The notes under the pieces are model-generated. The model was not told the DNA's origin and did not search any database. It worked only from the letters and a program-made list of their open reading frames with translations. Made by a program: the position numbers and the translations under genes. Shown here one piece after another: positions 8,630-18,996 of a stretch of DNA of 64,000 bases. Source of the DNA: CAYVXE01 sp964455375 (GTDB taxonomy: Bacteria; Zhuqueibacterota; Zhuqueibacteria; Oceanimicrobiales; Oceanimicrobiaceae); assembly GCA_964455375.1 (NCBI GenBank), contig CAYVXE010000004.1, positions 14,829-78,828 of the forward strand. The letters run 5' to 3'. How positions within the stretch are numbered: position 1 is the stretch's first letter; every line of letters begins with the position of its first letter.

Positions 8630-10969
8630 TTAAAAACTTCTTCCAAAAACAAAATGTGGTTTCCATTTGCCAAATTTATTGCCGGTAGCCAGGTCGATAT
8701 TGTCGAAACCGTAGGCATAGTCGAAACCGATGATACCGAGCATCGGCATAAATATACGCAGGCCCATCCCGACGGAGCGCCGTAAATCAAAAATATCTGT
8801 TTGGCTTAAACTCGCCCAGGTGTTGCCTGCTTCAGCAAAAAACAAACCAAATATAGTGGGATTGGGAGAAATGGGGAATCTCATTTCCGTACTGTACTTA
8901 AACATAACTTTTCCGCCGTCCGTGGTTACAGAACCGGAGAGCGGGTCGTCGTAGCCGCGCAGTGAAATGGATCTGGACAGTCCTTCGCCACCCATGAAAA
9001 ATAATTCAAGAAAGGGGATGTTCGCCTGGTCATTACCGAAGCCTTCGACATATCCGGCTTGAAAGCTATTAAACAAAATAAAATTTAAGAAAAACGGGGA
9101 AAACCATTCATTCTGAAGAATATGCTTGTGAAAACTGACGTTGCCACCAAGAATGGGACCGCCGGTAATTTCCGTTGACAGGGAAAACCGTGAACCGTTC
9201 GTTGGAAATTCCGGTCGATCGAGACTGTTTCGTGAAATGATTTGTGTGATCCCGCTGGTGGTAAGCGGCCAGTTTTGTGTGACGATTCCACTTGGATTAA
9301 TCCGCCGAATGGTATCTGAGAAATTTGACAAATCCGTTCGGTCAATTCTGTAAATCCAGTCGATGCGGAAAAAATTATCTGGCCAGCGCAGTCTTCTACC
9401 GAGACGAATACTTCCGCCCTGGCTGCGCTGGTCGTAGCCGATGAACCGGCTGTCGCGCTTAATATCAAACAGGCTGACTCCCACCAGGGTTGGTGAATCC
9501 AAAAACCAGGGCTCAGTAAATCCCAATTGGAAGGAACGAAACGCACGTCCAAAATTCCAGTCAAAACTCAGCGTCTGTCCATTTCCCAAAAAATTATTCA
9601 TCGTGACACCGATACTACCAATCAGTTTATCCCGTTCGCTGAAACCGGCAGACATATTGGCCGTATCTGTGGATTTTTCTTCAACGTTTAATAAAATATC
9701 AACATAATCATCATTAATTGGTTGAACGTCCGGGCGGACGTCTGAAAAATAATTGAGAATGAAAATATCGCGTTGGCTCCGGATAAGGGCCTCACGGCTG
9801 AACGTATCTCCAGGGAGAATACGCAATTCCCGGCGGATGACTTTTTCTTTGGTCTTGGTATTCCCGGTGATGCGTATCTTGTTAATCTTTACGGCATTTC
9901 CTTCCACAACTCGAAAGTGAATATCCACAGTATCTTTACCCACAGGTTTTTCTTGAGGGGTGATACCGGCATAAATGTACCCGGCGTCGTAGTAGAGACT
10001 ACCTATTTTTTCAAATACTGCTTTGTCAATTTTTTCTTTGTTATAGACATCGCCCTTTTTAAAGTCGAGGAATGTGAACAGTTGATCATCCTGATAAAGT
10101 TTGTTTCCTTCCCAGGTAATGTCACCAAAGTAGTAGCGCATACCCTCATCGACCCATATTTTTATGTACATATTTTTCTTTTCCGGGCCGTAATAGATAG
10201 AGTCTTTAACAACTTCGGCGTCGCGAAATCCTTCCTTGCGGTAGAAGGCGATGAGGGTTTTCAAATCCTCATGATATTTGTCTTTATCAAAGTCTCCACC
10301 GCCAAAGAACCAAAATCCGTTTTCTTTAGTATCCTTCAATTTTTTGCGAAGTTTTTTTTCTTTGAAAGATTTATTCCCCTCAAATGAAATGCCTTCGATT
10401 TGAACTTTATTGCCTTCTTTAATTTTTAATCTGAGAATTTTTCTGCTTTTTACGGAACTGTCTCTAATTTCGGATGTGATCTGTGCCAGCAAGTAACCTT
10501 TCTCTTCATAGAGTTTCTTTATTTTTTTCTCGGCCTTTTTAGCTTCCAGAGGGCTCACTACCTGACCGCGGTAAAAATTGAGTTCTTTTTCAATATCTTT
10601 CTTTTTGATTTTTTTGTTTCCATCCAACTCGACTCTTTCAAGCCTTGGATATTCTTTTACTTTAATAGTCAGGTAAACGCCGGTGCTCAGTTCCTTGTCC
10701 AACAAGATCTGGATGTCTGAAAACATATTCAGGCTCCAAAGCTGTTTGATCGCTTTTTGAATATCATCGCCGGTAACGTTTTCATTTTTAGACAGGCCGG
10801 AATTTAATTTTATGAAATTTGCGTCTGCCGATACATTTCCTTCTACGGTCAAACTAATTAGTTTGATGCTTCTTTTCTGCCCGATTTGAGCAAAAAGCGT
10901 TCCTGCGGAAAAAACAAGTAACCCTAATATAATGCAAATAATGCGCTTAGCAAAATATTTTAAAACCAT
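8630..10969 (-). CDS. bamA: Outer membrane protein assembly factor BamA
   Basis: About 779 residues. Signal peptide first, then five POTRA-like repeats (about residues 35-420; for example VEGNVSADANFIKL and ITGNTKTKEKVIRRELRI), then an Omp85 beta barrel ending in the expected C-terminal aromatic, VFGRSF. The late motif MGLRIFMPMLGIIGFDYAYG is typical of BamA. The ATG at 10969 is chosen over a TTG at 10987 because GGGAG lies 7 bases before it. BamA inserts barrel proteins into the outer membrane and works with the OmpH protein encoded next to it. Confidence 0.95.
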   Translation of the reverse strand: MVLKYFAKRIICIILGLLVFSAGTLFAQIGQKRSIKLISLTVEGNVSADANFIKLNSGLSKNENVTGDDIQKAIKQLWSLNMFSDIQILLDKELSTGVYLTIKVKEYPRLERVELDGNKKIKKKDIEKELNFYRGQVVSPLEAKKAEKKIKKLYEEKGYLLAQITSEIRDSSVKSRKILRLKIKEGNKVQIEGISFEGNKSFKEKKLRKKLKDTKENGFWFFGGGDFDKDKYHEDLKTLIAFYRKEGFRDAEVVKDSIYYGPEKKNMYIKIWVDEGMRYYFGDITWEGNKLYQDDQLFTFLDFKKGDVYNKEKIDKAVFEKIGSLYYDAGYIYAGITPQEKPVGKDTVDIHFRVVEGNAVKINKIRITGNTKTKEKVIRRELRILPGDTFSREALIRSQRDIFILNYFSDVRPDVQPINDDYVDILLNVEEKSTDTANMSAGFSERDKLIGSIGVTMNNFLGNGQTLSFDWNFGRAFRSFQLGFTEPWFLDSPTLVGVSLFDIKRDSRFIGYDQRSQGGSIRLGRRLRWPDNFFRIDWIYRIDRTDLSNFSDTIRRINPSGIVTQNWPLTTSGITQIISRNSLDRPEFPTNGSRFSLSTEITGGPILGGNVSFHKHILQNEWFSPFFLNFILFNSFQAGYVEGFGNDQANIPFLELFFMGGEGLSRSISLRGYDDPLSGSVTTDGGKVMFKYSTEMRFPISPNPTIFGLFFAEAGNTWASLSQTDIFDLRRSVGMGLRIFMPMLGIIGFDYAYGFDNIDLATGNKFGKWKPHFVFGRSF

Positions 10970-11067
10970 AAAACAGCTCCCAACCAACTATTAGATTTTA
11001 GCAGTAGTCGAATGACAAAACTTCTAACGACGTTCAACTTGCTAAAGTTCAATTTAAATTTATTGTT

Positions 11068-14000
11068 TTAGAACGGAAAAGAATGCCTGAGCGAAATCTT
11101 TTTATCGTCTTTATGAGATTCTAATAATGTATTATAATCATACTCCATTTGCAACAACCAACTTGCATTTAATCGATATTCCAAACCGATAATATGCCTT
11201 AATCCCACACCTTTATCCTGAAATTGATAATCAATACCTGCTTCCAACTCTCCCGTATACAAAAAATAAATATCATCAGTCAAATATTTACCGAGGATAA
11301 GCCGGCTGCTTTTCAGAAATGCCAGAGATGACCCCAAAGCATCATTCGTAAAACTGGAATTCAAGAAATTTTGTGTAATTGCATAGCTAAAGCGTACCAC
11401 ATCCAGGCCTAAATTTCGTTCGAGTTCTCGCTCAACCGGACGAAATAACGGTCTTAGAATCAAATTATCTGTACGAGAACCTACGGCTTTTACGGCCTGA
11501 TTGTCTATCGTGTCGGTGGAATAGCCCAGGGTTGCCATAAGGTCTTCCTGCGTTTCCTGGTAACCGGGATATTCAGAGGATAATTTGATGTTAATGCGGT
11601 CCCATCGACCTTTACTGACTTCCTGATGTGTAACTTTATCCATTGTGTAAAGTTCCAAATAGACATCATTGGGTATATTGGTCGAGTCTCTGATAACCGT
11701 CCAGGCTTTCCCGTACACTTCCGGGAAAAAAGACGTTTGATTAAATTCAGCACCGACTTTTTCCACGCGGAAATTCAAATCAAGGTATTCAATTTCCCCT
11801 CGCGTTGACTCGACTTTTCCCTGAACACCAAATGTGGAATCTTTCAAAACCCCGGTGAAACCCAAGTGACTTGTTTTTTTGTCGATTTCCATATTCACGT
11901 AAATACCAGCCGGAAACTGACGAACATATCTGGTGTCTTTGCTTGAGTAGGCATCTATATCCCAATTGATATTGTCCAATATATTCATGACAACCGGATT
12001 GCCTTTTCCTTCACTTTCATTAAAGGGGAACATGAGATTTGCATGTCTTATGTGGATTTGCCCTCGAACTTTTGGGCGCTCCCAGGGACCGGAAATAAAA
12101 AATTCCTCTCCTGAATGTTTTCCGGAAAAGGCAAACCAACCTCTGTCACCTTTCTCCATCAGTCCCGGAACGTGCAATGAAATTCCATCAGGGTCTGTTT
12201 TAATCATTAAGGCGCCCAGGTTTAGGTTGTCTCCGGCAATTCGTAATGGTTCATAAATGCCATGATCTAACCCCACCAGATCATTGGTATTTGTCATTGA
12301 TATCCATCTACCCTGAATCGTTGCATTTAAATACTGCAAGTCAAGAAAATAATCGTTTGAGTGGACGATGAAACTACCCTCGATATTGTCTATTTCGCGC
12401 GCTACTGAAGTGAGGTGTAAAACACCATTTTTAAAATGAAATGCACTCCCTGAAAAATCAGGTGCCATGTAATAACCGGTTAAGTTCAAATCAAGATGTC
12501 CATCGCTGTCTGTATTTTCAAATAATTCGTTTAAATTGGGTAGTAATGCCAAAAAATTACCATCTCCGGATATTTTTACGTTCATCGGATTTGTTTCTTG
12601 TAACGGAAGCACTGCAACACCGCTTAACGAAAACTGTCCTTCTTTTGTTAAGGTAGCCTGTTTGAAATGAAGCTCATCGCTGGAAATGTACGAGCCGTTT
12701 GAGTGCGTTTGATCGCCAAACTCAAACAGCGCACGGTCAAACTTCATCGATAGTATCTGAGGGTGTTGAACGGTAATTGAGCCATATATGGGTATTTTCG
12801 GCAGTGTTCCTTTTAAGTGAACCTGAATAAACGCATCTCCCGAAGCGACGTCCTCTTTTTCGGAGAAAATTTTTATAATATTTTCTACTTTTACATGTTT
12901 TCCGGCAATTTCCAGATCGATCTCTTTGGTGTGAAAATTGTAAAATCCATTCGTCGTGAGGTCTAAATTGTCTGAACTTACCACGATCAATTTGTCAACA
13001 CGAAAGGTATCTGCATTTGAATGGAAGGCGAAATCGGCTTTGTACGGTCCTCTCTGACTCACAAACCCGTCGATAACCCACAACTCTCCCGAATATTCAG
13101 GTTGTTGAGCCGTACCGTTTAACTTAATCTGACCGTAAACATCGCCACCATAACCAGCAGGTTTTTTCCCCATTAAAGCAAAAACAATACCCACATCCAT
13201 GCCTGAGATAAACAGCTCGCCCTTCAAATGGGTATCTGTTTTGTCATACATGAGTTTTCCTTGCAGCCAATCACCCAGGTTAACATGTGTTTCCCATTCA
13301 TTTTGGGTATTTTTTGTTAAATAGATTTCTCCCCCTTCATGTTGTTTGGTATTGGGGAAGAGGTCGATTTTTCCTGCAAACAGTTCGGAATTTTTTGAGA
13401 GTGAAGGTTGCACATCCACATGCAGTAATTTTTCATAATTGTCGATTCGGTAGCCATCCAAAACCACATGCGGCTGCGACAACTCCCCTTCTAAATTCAA
13501 ATTGAAATGATAGTGTTTTTTTAAATAATTCAACCTTGGATCGTCGATGAATCCGAACGTTTTTTCAATATTGATAGCATCAATGCTGATTTGGGGACGA
13601 TAAAACAAACTGTCTACTGAAGCGCTCAGCCTGAAGTCATTATCGGGAGAACTGGCGTTCACAACAAAGGTACCATGGCTGTATTTGTAGGAACCGGAAA
13701 TAGCCTGCACTTCTTCAAATTCAGGAGTAAAAACCAGATTGTATTCACCGGTGCTCACCGGATTTAAGAGTGAGCCAAAAATTCTGATTTCGGCATTCCC
13801 ATCACATTCATTAACGGAAGAAAAACCGAGCCGGGTGAGATCGTTCGTAAAGTCTCCACTTAGATCAATATCAAAATCGACTATTTTATCGGGAGAAAGA
13901 AAGTCGATCTGACCGGCACCGGAGAATTGTGCGCTACCATAATTTCCGCCAATTCGGTTAAAGCTTAACTGACGGTTGCTAAATTCGAACCCAACAGAGA

Positions 14001-15177
14001 CATTTCTGAGCCTTTTATTAAAAAAACCAATGCTGTTGCTTTTAAAAAATCCCTGAATTGCAGGATTGTTAAAGGCACCTTTCACTGAGAAATCAATGTC
14101 GGCAAGACCTGTAAATGGATATTTTTTTTCAGGCAGATATTGTGAGAGAAAAGATTCAATGCTAAATTGACTCGATTTCAACTTAACATTGAACTGTGGA
14201 TTGGCAATGTTTAAAATAGTTCCTTCAAGGGTAATTGGGGAACCGTTCACCTTTTGAGAGGCTTTTTTAATTTCCAAATCCCAATCTTTAATCTCGGCAT
14301 CGATATTAATATCGTTAAAAAACAAGTTTTCGGAATTGAGTTTCAACTTTCCGTTTATAAGCGAAATGGGTCCGTTAATATAGAACCCACGCTTAGGTGA
14401 GAGTCTTTCGGTAATGGTTAAACTGCCGTTGATTGTTCCCTGAAGATCGCCAATATAGGCAGGTACAAAATAAGACGGTTCATTGCCCAGTTGGTAATCA
14501 TGTAACTCGACATTAATATATTCGACGCCGCCTTTTGCCAGATTCAACTGACCATAAAGGATGGTATTAATTTCATCGGAATTGAATACGTGCCCGGCCA
14601 ACCTCAACCAGATTTTTTTCGACTCATCACAATAAGCCCAGCCGCTTATTTTCTGTGCGACTCTTAGCTCCGCAGACGTTTTTGTGTTAAGAACAAAAAC
14701 CTCGCCATCTGAAATTGTCATCCGTTCGATAAAGTCGTATTCTTTAAGGAGCGCCCGATAAAATTTTTCCTGATCTTCTGAAAGACGCAGCGACATGTCG
14801 AGATTGGGCTTACCGGACGGCGAAGGCGTGTAACGTAAAATTAGTTTGGGTTTGTAAATTGTTATTTTATCGGCCTTTTTTTCGGGATTGATTCCGCCGG
14901 AAAACAAACTTTTAAAACTGTACCCTAATTGAAGTTTTTCAATCTGAAGGATGTAAGGTGAATCCTCAAAAACGAGCTTGACACCGTTCAGATTTAATGA
15001 ACCGATGCCGAAACTGATGTTGTCCACTGTGCACTGGTCACCGGCAATGGAACGAATACTGGATAGGAGAAGGGTCTTCAGGCCATCATGAATCTTAAAG
15101 AGATTCCATCCATTGAACAGAACGACTGCAACGAGCAGAAAAACGAGGAATGTGGTGGCAAATGTCTTTCTTATCAT
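11068..15177 (-). CDS. TamB-like translocation/assembly module protein (AsmA-like, DUF490)
   Basis: About 1370 residues. One N-terminal membrane anchor (about residues 5-24) is followed by very long repetitive beta-strand sequence of the AsmA/TamB kind and ends in a DUF490-type domain (SEYPGYQETQEDLMATLGY, DVVRFSYAIT) and a terminal LRHSFPF. TamB-like proteins form a long groove across the periplasm that carries phospholipids to, or helps barrel assembly in, the outer membrane. It lies about 100 bp before bamA and after uppS on the same strand. The ATG at 15177 is as likely as the GTG at 15186. Identification is by overall architecture, with good support at the C-terminus. Confidence 0.85.
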   Translation of the reverse strand: MIRKTFATTFLVFLLVAVVLFNGWNLFKIHDGLKTLLLSSIRSIAGDQCTVDNISFGIGSLNLNGVKLVFEDSPYILQIEKLQLGYSFKSLFSGGINPEKKADKITIYKPKLILRYTPSPSGKPNLDMSLRLSEDQEKFYRALLKEYDFIERMTISDGEVFVLNTKTSAELRVAQKISGWAYCDESKKIWLRLAGHVFNSDEINTILYGQLNLAKGGVEYINVELHDYQLGNEPSYFVPAYIGDLQGTINGSLTITERLSPKRGFYINGPISLINGKLKLNSENLFFNDINIDAEIKDWDLEIKKASQKVNGSPITLEGTILNIANPQFNVKLKSSQFSIESFLSQYLPEKKYPFTGLADIDFSVKGAFNNPAIQGFFKSNSIGFFNKRLRNVSVGFEFSNRQLSFNRIGGNYGSAQFSGAGQIDFLSPDKIVDFDIDLSGDFTNDLTRLGFSSVNECDGNAEIRIFGSLLNPVSTGEYNLVFTPEFEEVQAISGSYKYSHGTFVVNASSPDNDFRLSASVDSLFYRPQISIDAINIEKTFGFIDDPRLNYLKKHYHFNLNLEGELSQPHVVLDGYRIDNYEKLLHVDVQPSLSKNSELFAGKIDLFPNTKQHEGGEIYLTKNTQNEWETHVNLGDWLQGKLMYDKTDTHLKGELFISGMDVGIVFALMGKKPAGYGGDVYGQIKLNGTAQQPEYSGELWVIDGFVSQRGPYKADFAFHSNADTFRVDKLIVVSSDNLDLTTNGFYNFHTKEIDLEIAGKHVKVENIIKIFSEKEDVASGDAFIQVHLKGTLPKIPIYGSITVQHPQILSMKFDRALFEFGDQTHSNGSYISSDELHFKQATLTKEGQFSLSGVAVLPLQETNPMNVKISGDGNFLALLPNLNELFENTDSDGHLDLNLTGYYMAPDFSGSAFHFKNGVLHLTSVAREIDNIEGSFIVHSNDYFLDLQYLNATIQGRWISMTNTNDLVGLDHGIYEPLRIAGDNLNLGALMIKTDPDGISLHVPGLMEKGDRGWFAFSGKHSGEEFFISGPWERPKVRGQIHIRHANLMFPFNESEGKGNPVVMNILDNINWDIDAYSSKDTRYVRQFPAGIYVNMEIDKKTSHLGFTGVLKDSTFGVQGKVESTRGEIEYLDLNFRVEKVGAEFNQTSFFPEVYGKAWTVIRDSTNIPNDVYLELYTMDKVTHQEVSKGRWDRINIKLSSEYPGYQETQEDLMATLGYSTDTIDNQAVKAVGSRTDNLILRPLFRPVERELERNLGLDVVRFSYAITQNFLNSSFTNDALGSSLAFLKSSRLILGKYLTDDIYFLYTGELEAGIDYQFQDKGVGLRHIIGLEYRLNASWLLQMEYDYNTLLESHKDDKKISLRHSFPF

Positions 15178-15258
15178 ACTAACCACTATGTTTGCAAAAA
15201 ACCCTGTGATTCATTAAACAGTTTCAAGCAAAACATTGTTTCAAAATTGACTGACTAC

Positions 15259-16032
15259 TTATGAATTTTTATAGTGCAACTGTTCACTTACCATGCCAAA
15301 TCGACGTTCCCTTTGCTGGAAGGCTTCAATCGCTCTATAAAATTGCATCCGGCGAAATTCCGGCCAAAAGTCTCCGGTTACATAAATTTCCGTATAAGCT
15401 AACTGCCATAGCAGAAAATTGCTGATACGAAGCTCACCACTCGTTCTTATGAGTAAATCCGGATCAGGAATAGACGCGGTTGACAGCGATCTGCTGATCG
15501 TGTCTTCACTGATTTCATCAGGTCTGATTTTTCCTTGTTCCACATTGGAGGCAATAGATTTTACCGCTTGTAATATTTCTCTTCGACTACTGTAACTCAG
15601 CGCCAGGTTTAAAGTTAATCCTGTGTTGTTCTTTAACGTTTGAATCGCACGTCGCATGCCTTTTCTTGCCGGCAGAGGCAAATCATTCAAATTGCCGATG
15701 GTCATAAGACGAACATTATTGTTATTTAATTCTGTGACTTCAGCACGAATCGTCTGCAACAATAAACGCATTAACGCAGCGACTTCACCCACCGGCCTGT
15801 TCCAATTCTCCGTTGAAAAGGTATACAACGTCAAATACTTTATGTCCAGTTCCCCACATACTTTAACAATTTCCCTGACCGAATTTATGCCTTCCCGATG
15901 CCCTTCAACCCGCGGAAGGTTGTGTCTTTTCGCCCATCTGCCGTTTCCATCCATGATAATGGCTACATGCTGCGGCAAGTTCCCACGATCTTCGATTCGT
16001 TTTTTAATGGATGCTTCATCCATGACAACCAT
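15259..16032 (-). CDS. uppS: Isoprenyl transferase (undecaprenyl diphosphate synthase)
   Basis: 257 residues. Cis-prenyltransferase that builds the C55 lipid carrier from farnesyl and isopentenyl diphosphates. IIMDGNGRWAKR (catalytic Asp), GHREGINSVREIV, LYTFSTENWNRP, DLLIRTSGELRISNFLLWQ and YTEIYVTGDFWPEF are all in order. It stands upstream of the tamB/bamA run on the same strand, and uses product of the MEP pathway to which dxr belongs. Confidence 0.96.
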   Translation of the reverse strand: MVVMDEASIKKRIEDRGNLPQHVAIIMDGNGRWAKRHNLPRVEGHREGINSVREIVKVCGELDIKYLTLYTFSTENWNRPVGEVAALMRLLLQTIRAEVTELNNNNVRLMTIGNLNDLPLPARKGMRRAIQTLKNNTGLTLNLALSYSSRREILQAVKSIASNVEQGKIRPDEISEDTISRSLSTASIPDPDLLIRTSGELRISNFLLWQLAYTEIYVTGDFWPEFRRMQFYRAIEAFQQRERRFGMVSEQLHYKNS

Positions 16033-16146
16033 GCCTCAATTTGCTCGTCAAGTGTAACATAAAATGTACTACAAAATATCTCTAAAGTCAATATAAATAT
16101 TTTAAAATATTGCTCTTAAGAATTGGTTTTCTAAGTATCCGAAACT

Positions 16147-18213
16147 CTATTTTTCGGCCTGCATGACCCGCCGCATTTTATTGATTCTCTGCATGAGTCT
16201 TTGGAAGTTTTTGAAGGTGAGGGATTGTGCACCGTCGCTTTTTGCCGTTGCCGGATCAGGATGTACTTCCACCATAATGCCATCGGCGCCGGCGGCAACT
16301 GCGGCCTCGGATAACGGAGCGATCCAGCGCCAGTCACCTGCTGCGTGTGCCGGGTCCACAAAAACCGGGAGATGCGTGCGGTATTTGAGGATCGGCACCG
16401 CAGAAATATCCAGCGTATTTCTGGTGGCGGTCTCAAAGGTACGAATGCCGCGTTCACATAAGATGACCTGCTGGTTTCCCTGTGAAAGAATGTATTCCGC
16501 CGCGGCCAAAAGTTCATCGATGGATGCCATCATACCGCGTTTCAGAAAAACCGGCTTGTTCATCTGACCCACTTCCCGCAACAGCGCGAAATTTTGCATG
16601 TTGCGGGCGCCGATTTGCAAAATGTCTGCTTCTTCTGCCACCGCCTCGATCTGTTTGGGGTGCACAATTTCCGTGATGATCGGGAGATCAAACGCATCGC
16701 CAGCCTGCCGCAGAATGGTCAAACCTTCGTAGCCCATACCCTGAAAACTGTACGGTGAGGTTCGCGGTTTGAAGACGCCGCCGCGTAAAATATCGGCGCC
16801 GGCTTCTTTGACGGCGCGTGCGGTCTGGTTAATCTGCTCCTCCGATTCCACGGAGCATGGCCCGGCCATGATGACAAAATTACCTCCACCGATGAGCACC
16901 TCTTTCACACGAATGACGGTGTCTTCTTCTTTGGTCACACGGCTGGCCAAACGGTAGCCCTTTTTTTCGGGGAGTTCAGCCGGTTCCGTCGCAATGGATT
17001 TTTCTTTTGTTTTTTCTTCCCGGATATCCGCGGATTTTTTGAGAATGGCCTGCGCGTCCACAGGTTTCGCTTCCTGTCCGGTTTTCGCCGGGAAGCTGCC
17101 GAGAATTTTCATATAGCTGAGTTCTCCGGCCAGTTCATCCAATGCTTCGTGGACGGCAGGGTCTTCCACGTTACCGTCAAAATCCATGTAGAATAAATAC
17201 TCCCACGGTACATGTGGTTTCGGTCGGGATTCGAGTTTGGACATGTTCAACTTGTGTTTGGCTAAAATGTTGAGGCAATGAACCAGCGCCCCTTCCACGT
17301 GTTTTGTGGTGAAAATCATGGAAGTTTTACACGGAATGCGTAAATCGTACTTTACCGGTTGTTTGGCGACGATAAAGAAGCGGGTGTAATTTTCTTTGGA
17401 GTTGGCAATGCCTTTTTTAAGAATGTTGACGCCGTATAATTTCGCAGCCATTTCACTGGCGATGGCGGCAGCGGAAAGATCGTTGTCCGCTTTTATTTTT
17501 TGAATGGCCATGGCCGTGTCGAGAAAGCTTTCTACGGTGCACTGTTCCAGTTCACTGAGAAAATTGCTGCACTGCTCCAGCGCTTTCGGGTGTGAATATA
17601 TGCGCCGGATTTGCGCCAGGGGAACATTTTCAACCGCCATGAGACAGTGATTGATGGGCAGAACTTCTTCGCCAACGATGGCGAGTTTGGTTTTGCTCAA
17701 CAAATCGTAGCTCTCATTGATGCTGCCAGCCGTAGTGTTTTCAATGGGTAAGATCGCATAGTCGGCATTGCCCGATTCGACGCTTTCCAGAATGGCTTTG
17801 AAAGTAAGCAATCCTTTAAACACAATCCTGTCTAATTTTTCGCTGAAATATTTTTGTCCCGCAAGATAACTGTATGCGCCTTCTACGCCCTGAAATGTGA
17901 CAACGATTTGGTCCTGCTCGGCACCGGCAGTCTCGTTTTTTCGCATGAGTTTGTCCTGTTGGATGCGCAGGGAATAGTCGATAATCTGATGAAACAATTT
18001 GGTGACGAAATAGGCGTCCAGGCCGAGCGATTTACCGTGTTTGATGAGCTCGGCGATGTGTTCTGCTTCACGGGATTTGTCCCGCAGAAGATAGTCGTCT
18101 TCAATTTTTGCGTCGATGATTTCCGATACGGCTTTTTTTCTCGCAGCAAGAACATCCAGCAGTTGCTGGTCGATTTTATCGAGTTTGTTTCGCAGAGATT
18201 TTAATTTACTCAC
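16147..18213 (-). CDS. Fusion: chorismate mutase + prephenate dehydratase + DAHP synthase
   Basis: 688 residues in three catalytic parts. Residues 1-88 are an AroQ chorismate mutase (KLDKIDQQLLDVLAARKKAV). About 100-285 are prephenate dehydratase (VEGAYSYLAGQKYF, LPIENTTAGSINESYDLL, catalytic NYTRF near 275), followed by an ACT domain with the phenylalanine-binding ESRP near 328. A charged linker (about 385-430) leads to a DAHP synthase of the AroF/KDO8P type (AGPCSVES, GVFKPRTSPYSFQG, VFVDPAHAAGD). The protein therefore holds the first step of the shikimate pathway and the two branch steps to phenylpyruvate. The GTG start has AAAGG 8 bases upstream. The ORF is uninterrupted, so the fusion is real unless the assembly is chimeric. 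Confidence 0.93.
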   Translation of the reverse strand: MSKLKSLRNKLDKIDQQLLDVLAARKKAVSEIIDAKIEDDYLLRDKSREAEHIAELIKHGKSLGLDAYFVTKLFHQIIDYSLRIQQDKLMRKNETAGAEQDQIVVTFQGVEGAYSYLAGQKYFSEKLDRIVFKGLLTFKAILESVESGNADYAILPIENTTAGSINESYDLLSKTKLAIVGEEVLPINHCLMAVENVPLAQIRRIYSHPKALEQCSNFLSELEQCTVESFLDTAMAIQKIKADNDLSAAAIASEMAAKLYGVNILKKGIANSKENYTRFFIVAKQPVKYDLRIPCKTSMIFTTKHVEGALVHCLNILAKHKLNMSKLESRPKPHVPWEYLFYMDFDGNVEDPAVHEALDELAGELSYMKILGSFPAKTGQEAKPVDAQAILKKSADIREEKTKEKSIATEPAELPEKKGYRLASRVTKEEDTVIRVKEVLIGGGNFVIMAGPCSVESEEQINQTARAVKEAGADILRGGVFKPRTSPYSFQGMGYEGLTILRQAGDAFDLPIITEIVHPKQIEAVAEEADILQIGARNMQNFALLREVGQMNKPVFLKRGMMASIDELLAAAEYILSQGNQQVILCERGIRTFETATRNTLDISAVPILKYRTHLPVFVDPAHAAGDWRWIAPLSEAAVAAGADGIMVEVHPDPATAKSDGAQSLTFKNFQRLMQRINKMRRVMQAEK

Positions 18214-18488
18214 GGATAACCTTTTGTTTATGGTTTTGATTTAGCCTGAATAATTTTTCAGGACACGAAGCCGTAAAATTATTGACCGTCACAAAAATTT
18301 TCACAGGAAGGGACGGGGGTCAGAAAGAAATAACGCTGCAAAATAAACTTCGAAAGTTTTAACTTAATGCTGCTCATCAATGTTAGCTTCCGTTCTTCCT
18401 GTGAATCTTACTTTCTTTTATATCGTCTTATTTTCTTCGCGTGTTTGCGGTTAAAATTTATGATGAGGTGGCATGTTAAAATACTCCT

Positions 18489-18995
18489 CTATTCTACCAG
18501 CTCATAACTTTCAAACCGGTAACCGTCTCTCTCGTGGCGTTCCTTTAACTTAAAATGGCCACTGATCAGGTACTCGTATTCCGGGAAAAACGCATCGCCG
18601 TCGTAGTCGTCTTCCACAATGGTCAGCTCTAATCGGTTTGCTAAAAGAAGCGTCTCCGCAAAGACTTTTTCGCCGCCGATAATAAAAACACGTTCTTCAT
18701 CAGCAAGGCCGTCCATTGCTCTGTCGAGCGATGGGTACGTTACAACGTTTGGCAAATGGGGATAGCATCTTGAGGAGGTTAAAACGATATTTTTTCGATC
18801 CGGAAGCGGTTTGCCATTGCGTTGCAGAATCGACTCAAACGTTTTCCTTCCCATCAAAACCGGATTGCCGAGGGTTAAGCGTTTAAATCGTTTCAAGTCC
18901 TCGGAAATGTGCCAGGGTAGTTTTCCGTCTTTTCCGATGACACGGTTTTTTTCGGCCAGCGCCGCGATCAAAATTAATTGTGGTAAATGACTCAT
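18489..18995 (-). CDS. folA: Dihydrofolate reductase
   Basis: 168 residues. Reduces dihydrofolate with NADPH and so regenerates the cofactor oxidised by ThyA. Motifs: IAALAEKNRVIGKDGKLPWH, GNPVLMGRKTFESI, IVLTSSRCYP and VFIIGGEKVFAE. The ATG at 18995 directly follows the thyA stop (TAA-C-ATG) and is preferred to a TTG six codons upstream that would overlap thyA. The thyA-folA pair is a standard coupled operon. Confidence 0.96.
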   Translation of the reverse strand: MSHLPQLILIAALAEKNRVIGKDGKLPWHISEDLKRFKRLTLGNPVLMGRKTFESILQRNGKPLPDRKNIVLTSSRCYPHLPNVVTYPSLDRAMDGLADEERVFIIGGEKVFAETLLLANRLELTIVEDDYDGDAFFPEYEYLISGHFKLKERHERDGYRFESYELVE

Positions 18996-18996
18996 G

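Noticed and set aside
9773..10387. 204-codon frame on the plus strand opposite bamA
   Set aside because: Antisense shadow of a well-supported BamA POTRA region; low-complexity hydrophobic translation with no ribosome site.
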